From: Morchella semilibera | Taxonomy: Eukaryota; Ascomycota; Pezizomycetes; Pezizales; Morchellaceae | Direction of reading: 5' to 3' | Assembly (NCBI GenBank): GCA_009192285.1 | Contig: WBVU01000009.1 | Span: 434,001 to 498,000 of the forward strand | DNA length: 64,000 bases | Part shown: positions 61,499-64,000 of the stretch, piece after piece | How positions within the stretch are numbered: position 1 is the first letter of the stretch | Layout: each line of letters begins with the position of its first letter | Position numbers and translations under genes: made by a program | Notes under the pieces: model-generated | Database searches by the model: none | The model's input: only the letters and a program-made list of their open reading frames with translations | What the model was told of the DNA's origin: nothing

Positions 61499-62693
61499 TC
61501 TTTAGAAAGGATCACATTAATTGATACCTCTCGTCTAGCTATTTGTACGTAACTTACTCGAATGAGTACCCCTCCATGCTCATATACCTCAGGTCCCTTC
61601 TGATCTCCGTCCGGGTATCTGGGCCGGGGGTGGCCCGGTCCACAAGGAAGAACTCACGGCATAGCCTGACCTCCCGAGTAATAGACCAGCCGGCACATCT
61701 TAAGTAATAACCCGGCCCAGTTGGCGGCGAATAACCCCCCTGGGCAGTCCAGCATCTTATACTATCCGGATAGCGGAGAATCATTGCATGGCATAGCTGC
61801 ATGTAGTACTGTTTCACTATTACAAAATAGACCCCGAAGTAACTTGTGTTGCTGACGGGTAGCCTCCGAGTCATACTCTATCATCTCCCCCAAAGTTCTT
61901 TGCTTTCCTCGTTTGCTCCCACTACTCGCAACTTGAGCGTTTCTGAACACAACCGCTAAAAAATGCAGTCTTGGCGGTTTTTTGGGTGTATGCAATATTG
62001 GTTGTGTTCAAAAACGCTATGAGATTGCGAGTAGTACGCAACAACCAATAGAAGTCAAACCCGGCACATAGCCCTTGACGCCGAGACCTCATGCGTCAAG
62101 AGTGGTTCCTTATCCTACAGGCGAGTACTTATGTGAATCTCGCTGAGTAGGGATCTAGCTGAGCAGGGAAACGGAGTATTGTATCAACACCAAATTTCGG
62201 CTAAGGATCCGAGGGTGTCATTGGTTAGCGAGGTGATCGTGAACCATTATTTAAGGGATTCGATTGTTTAATTGAAAATATCACATGTATTTGCCTAGAA
62301 ATACCGAGAATAAAAACGAGGTATGAGCATTTAAACGCGTAGCCTCTAGGTCTTCAAGTGCATACAAGTACGTGTGTGCATATCCAAGGTTAGGTCCTGA
62401 TCAAATCTACTAGCCCTTAGTCGAAGCTATTTATTGACCCAACATTCATTCATTTCTAGCTCTACGAGATACAATTACAGTACCAGTACTGTAGTACCGT
62501 TAAGTTTGAAATAAGAGCCCGAGTTTAATGCAAAAGGACAGAGCAATAGGTGGTGGCCAGACGCAAAGAAACCAATCAGACGGCCTAGATCTGACCTTTG
62601 GGCCCGGGCTGTTCCTTTGAGAACTTACGGTACTTTCTGGAACAAGTACTCTTCTCTTCTCTTTCAACTCTACAACTTTGGATAATTGATCTT
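61499..62693. other. Intergenic
   Basis: No gene. It contains the complete family D hairpin (61921-62035). Other ORFs on the minus strand cross that hairpin and are not credible. Confidence 0.55.
61921..62035. repeat. Hairpin element family D, complete copy
   Basis: Arms 61921-61954 (ACTACTCGCAA...GAGCGTTTCTGAACACAACC) and 62000-62035 (inverted) differ by a short indel and a few substitutions. The loop carries CTTGGCGGTTTTTTGGGTGT and ATGCAATATTGG. A half copy lies at 53023-53090. Confidence 0.88.
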
Positions 62694-63669
62694 ATAATGT
62701 AAGTATAAATGATCCTTGTTGGGTTCATTACTACAGGCAAGTGCCAGCTAGTAAACACAGAAGTTGGAAAGAAATATCGAGCTCTGACAAAGTCTCTGAT
62801 TAACAGGAAATTTCAATTCTCAACGCTCTCTCTTTTCCTTTTGCAGTCTGTGACTGCAGGCTTAGTCTGCAGCGCTGCCTGGCCATGGTCGGCACTATGA
62901 TCACCGACAGGCCTGCAGGGAGGCCAAGGCCGTATGAAGTAAAATGATTCCTTCCGACCAACCAATTTGCGTAGAATCACCATTGACAAATAGTAGTCAC
63001 ACAGGCCAGTACAATTCACTTCCTCGAGAGCAACGGCGGCCGCCCCGCAAGCCTCATCAATGCCCAATGCTACAAGTCCAAGCCAAATAGCTGAGGTTCC
63101 AGCTACAACGTTGTCACTCGCAATCGAGGCTGTGGCATCTGCGGCAGCCTATGGCTCGTCGTAGGTACTATCGACACCGCGCCAGCAATGTATGCTGCAC
63201 CCGGCGTCCTCCAACATCGACTGCTCTCACTGAAAAACTATTACATGTCGCCTCTGGCGGTGGGAGGAGGATGGATGATGCACATGACCCTGAAACTGAC
63301 CCTAACCCAACATGGATGGGGCCATTTGACAACAGAGATACACTTCCAGAGGGGTATCAGCAGATCTGGCAAAATGAGTTTTACTATCTATACGGGTCGG
63401 TATCTTTGATGAACCATGAAAGTGGGGCAGATTACAATCTTGGTTATAGTAAGATCCCACCAAGGTTTTCGGGTATTTATGGGCCAAGTGTTGACCGGAC
63501 CCCGAGAATATAGTGAACAGAACGTGGCAACAGGTTATGGACGGATAATTTGTTATGGCCTTGTGAGGGATACTGGGGACGATGTCACTCCAGTTCCGCA
63601 GTTCACCACCCATTTAGTGACTTTCAATATTTCGGAGGTGCCTATAGATTCGGAGGTCGTCCTTATCTA
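62694..63669 (+). pseudogene. Possible degraded, formerly spliced gene (unknown)
   Basis: Protein-like stretches occur in different plus-strand frames: FESNGG-type text near 63020-63060, YNVVTRNRGCGICGSLWL (about 63100-63155), NPTWMGPFDNRDTLPEGYQQ and ADYNLGYSKIPPRFSGIYGP (63300-63490), then after a one-base shift near 63500 EYSEQNVATGYGRIICYG and VTPVPQFTTHLVTFNISEVP, ending at 63667-63669. Splice-like signals (GTAAGT at about 62700, CTACAG at about 62737, TTTTGCAG at about 62845) hint at a spliced 5' part, but I could not build a continuous model. I do not recognise the protein. It may be a relic or a real gene I failed to splice. Confidence 0.3.
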
Positions 63670-64000
63670 GGCCATTAAACAAATTGGCTTTTTAACCGAT
63701 TAGAATTAGTGGGGGATCTCTTATTATGAGTTATGTAGATGATGCGGCGTGTCATCGAGGATGGTAAAGGGGCTTATCTCCGTCTTTCCTCTCATTAGCT
63801 CAGTTGATTTAGGAAATGCGGCTAAGACAAAGTCAATGACTGCTTGAACCTAACTCAGTGGCTTGGGAGCGTCATTCAAATTAAGACCGCACTCTTTTTC
63901 TCGTGCACAATCATATGGTAATTAGATTTTCTCTCAAAATAACCTAGATAATTTCTTTATTAGCCCTAAGACTACTGAAGGGCAATCTAAAAGGAAAGGC
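63670..64000. other. Intergenic to right edge
   Basis: No gene or clear repeat. ATTAGCTCAGTTGA at about 63795 resembles a tRNA D-arm but has no partner arms. Confidence 0.5.

Noticed and set aside
63790-63870. ATTAGCTCAGTTGA as a tRNA A-box
   Set aside because: No B-box at the right distance and no cloverleaf.

Overview
The window looks like nuclear DNA of a filamentous ascomycete (Pezizomycotina). The evidence is many short GT-AG introns (about 45-110 nt, often with a CTAAC-like branch site shortly before the acceptor), a Zn2Cys6 / fungal-specific transcription factor, a Thr-rich adhesin with a GPI-type C-terminus, a kelch membrane protein and several fungus-only hypothetical families. Gene density is low for such a fungus: about 13 intact or nearly intact genes in 64 kb, separated by AT-rich deserts full of small inverted-repeat elements. 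I cannot assign a genus. All exon structures are read by eye and have no transcript support.

Left part (1-20.6 kb): the 3' end of a gene entering from the left edge; a four-exon DUF6699-like gene (minus, 2074-2805); a heavily broken unknown gene (minus, 4966-5760); a five-exon tail-anchored protein of the fungal 'RING-like' family (minus, 6810-8238); a 5-kb desert with a cluster of CACCGGTG-like palindromes (12.5-12.8 kb); an intronless nucleotidyltransferase-fold protein (plus, 13164-14276); and a ten-exon kelch/galactose-oxidase-type membrane protein (minus, 15490-18352).

Middle part (20.6-49.1 kb): a 1393-residue Thr-rich adhesin with DNA-level internal repeats; a 12-exon DExH helicase of the DHX29/DHX57 type; a flavin-reductase-like protein; a nucleolar NOL8-like RRM protein; a LOG-family gene with a single-base lesion; the ribosome-biogenesis factor Bfr2/AATF; and the RIO2 kinase. 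NOL8-like, Bfr2 and RIO2 lie within 9 kb and all belong to ribosome assembly, so this is a loose functional neighbourhood rather than an operon.

Right part (49.1-64 kb): a Zn2Cys6 transcription factor (minus) with a 14-nt micro-exon and a homopolymer frameshift; a 6.5-kb desert packed with inverted-repeat elements; a cytosolic GH85 endo-beta-N-acetylglucosaminidase (plus, 59159-61498); and a degraded coding relic near the right edge.

The most unusual feature is the intergenic DNA. The palindrome TACATGTA occurs about 39 times by eye, where about one copy is expected by chance, and every copy seen lies outside coding exons. At least four families of short non-autonomous inverted-repeat elements (MITE-like) recur here, and six of them pile up between 56.5 and 58.7 kb.
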